In this document: piece by piece, positions 6,153 to 6,749 of the stretch
How positions within the stretch are numbered: the stretch's first letter is position 1
Layout of the letters: each line of letters opens with the position of its first letter
Assembly (NCBI GenBank): GCA_029936705.1
Contig: JAPYSD010000199.1
Span: forward strand, 1 to 6,749
From: Croceicoccus sp.
GTDB taxonomy: Bacteria > Pseudomonadota > Alphaproteobacteria > Sphingomonadales > Sphingomonadaceae
Reading direction: 5' to 3'
DNA length: 6,749 nt
Notes under the pieces: generated by a model
Seen by the model: the letters and a program-made list of their open reading frames with translations, nothing else
What the model was told of the DNA's origin: nothing
Databases searched by the model: none
Made by a program: the position numbers and the translations under genes

Positions 6153-6719
6153 ATGGCTATCCGTGAAATTCTTGAAGTGCCGAACCCGCTGCTGAAGCGC
6201 GTGTCGGACCCGGTCGAAACCTTCGACGACGAGCTGAAGCAGCTGGTCGAGGACATGTTCGAGACGATGTACGACGCCCCCGGCATCGGCCTTGCGGCGA
6301 TCCAGGTCGGCGTGCCGCTGCGCGTGCTGGTCATCGATCTGCAGCCCGACGATCCGGATGCGGAGCCCGAGGCATGCAACCACGGCGGGCATGAACACAC
6401 GCATCAGCCGACCAAGAAGGAACCGCGGATCTTCATCAATCCCGAAATCCTCGACCCGTCGGACGAGGTGAAGGCGTACCAGGAGGGTTGCCTCTCGGTC
6501 CCCGAGATCTATGCCGAGGTCGACCGCCCGGCCACCTGCCGCGTGCGCTGGCAGGACCTGGAAGGCACGACCCACGAAGAAGACATGGACGGGCTGATGG
6601 CCGTGTGCATCCAGCACGAGATGGACCATCTGAACGGCATCGTCTTCATCGACCATCTCTCGCGGCTGAAGCGCAACATGGCGATGAAGAAGCTGCAGAA
6701 GCTGCGCGCGGCGGCGTGA
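6153..6719 (+). CDS. def: Peptide deformylase
   Basis: Def hydrolyses the N-formyl group from nascent proteins at the ribosome exit, a step needed before methionine removal; it is normally an Fe2+ or Zn2+ enzyme. All three family motifs are intact: GIGLAAIQ (44-51), EGCLS (111-115, metal ligand Cys113) and HEMDH (155-159, ligands His155 and His159, catalytic Glu156). The 188 residues exceed the usual 165-175 because of a charged insert, about residues 65-91, between the first two motifs. It contains CNHGGHEHTH (75-84), with one Cys and four His. The tail is basic (KKLQKLRAAA). The start MAIREILEVPNPLL is typical. It follows recR by 57 bp and has its own promoter-like element. Fmt, its functional partner, is on the other strand beyond recR. 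Confidence 0.97.
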   Translation: MAIREILEVPNPLLKRVSDPVETFDDELKQLVEDMFETMYDAPGIGLAAIQVGVPLRVLVIDLQPDDPDAEPEACNHGGHEHTHQPTKKEPRIFINPEILDPSDEVKAYQEGCLSVPEIYAEVDRPATCRVRWQDLEGTTHEEDMDGLMAVCIQHEMDHLNGIVFIDHLSRLKRNMAMKKLQKLRAAA

Positions 6720-6749
6720 TTCGCCTTTAGTCCCTCAAACGGCGGGCGG

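Noticed and set aside
5436..6656. 406-codon minus-strand frame opposite recR and def
   Set aside because: It covers two certain genes and their intergenic region, has no recognisable domain, and fits a codon-bias shadow.
1..6749. Mobile element, CRISPR array, tRNA, toxin-antitoxin or defence system
   Set aside because: No repeats of suitable form, no transposase or integrase motifs, and the coding space is fully used by seven recognisable genes.

Overview
The window is about two-thirds G+C, densely coded, and looks like ordinary chromosome of an alphaproteobacterium, most likely of the order Sphingomonadales. The reasons are an aerobic-type cobaltochelatase CobS, the recR-def pair transcribed away from fmt-truA, and the general character of the proteins; a species cannot be named. 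No tRNA, rRNA, CRISPR array, insertion sequence or phage gene was seen.

Layout. Positions 1-561 (+) hold the 3' part of cobS (cobalt insertion in B12 synthesis). A 154-bp gap containing one perfect hairpin precedes a bifunctional penicillin-binding protein (716-2626, +), which builds peptidoglycan. It converges, with 6 bp between the stop codons, on a three-gene minus-strand run read in the order fmt (5436-4531), truA (from 4520) and a medium-chain dehydrogenase/reductase (3745-2633). On the plus strand, 47 bp from fmt, recR (5484-6095) and def (6153-6719) follow. The last 30 bases hold no gene.

How the genes work together. fmt and def are the two ends of the bacterial formyl-methionine cycle: Fmt formylates initiator Met-tRNA and Def removes the formyl group from new proteins. 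They usually sit side by side, but here they are on opposite strands with recR (recombinational DNA repair) between them. truA modifies the tRNA anticodon arm and is cotranscribed with fmt. The penicillin-binding protein, cobS and the dehydrogenase have no evident link to that cluster.

The window is mostly housekeeping and I found no new multi-gene system. Two points deserve attention. First, recR and def have the same bipartite upstream element, TTKCCGGAA-N7-CAGTCCCTA, at nearly the same distance from their ATGs. It fits a promoter with a 17-bp spacer whose transcript would start at or beside the start codon. Second, truA has no stop where the family ends. Its frame stays open for about 99 residues, 275 nt of it inside the dehydrogenase gene, which suggests a lost stop or a one-base deletion or assembly error.
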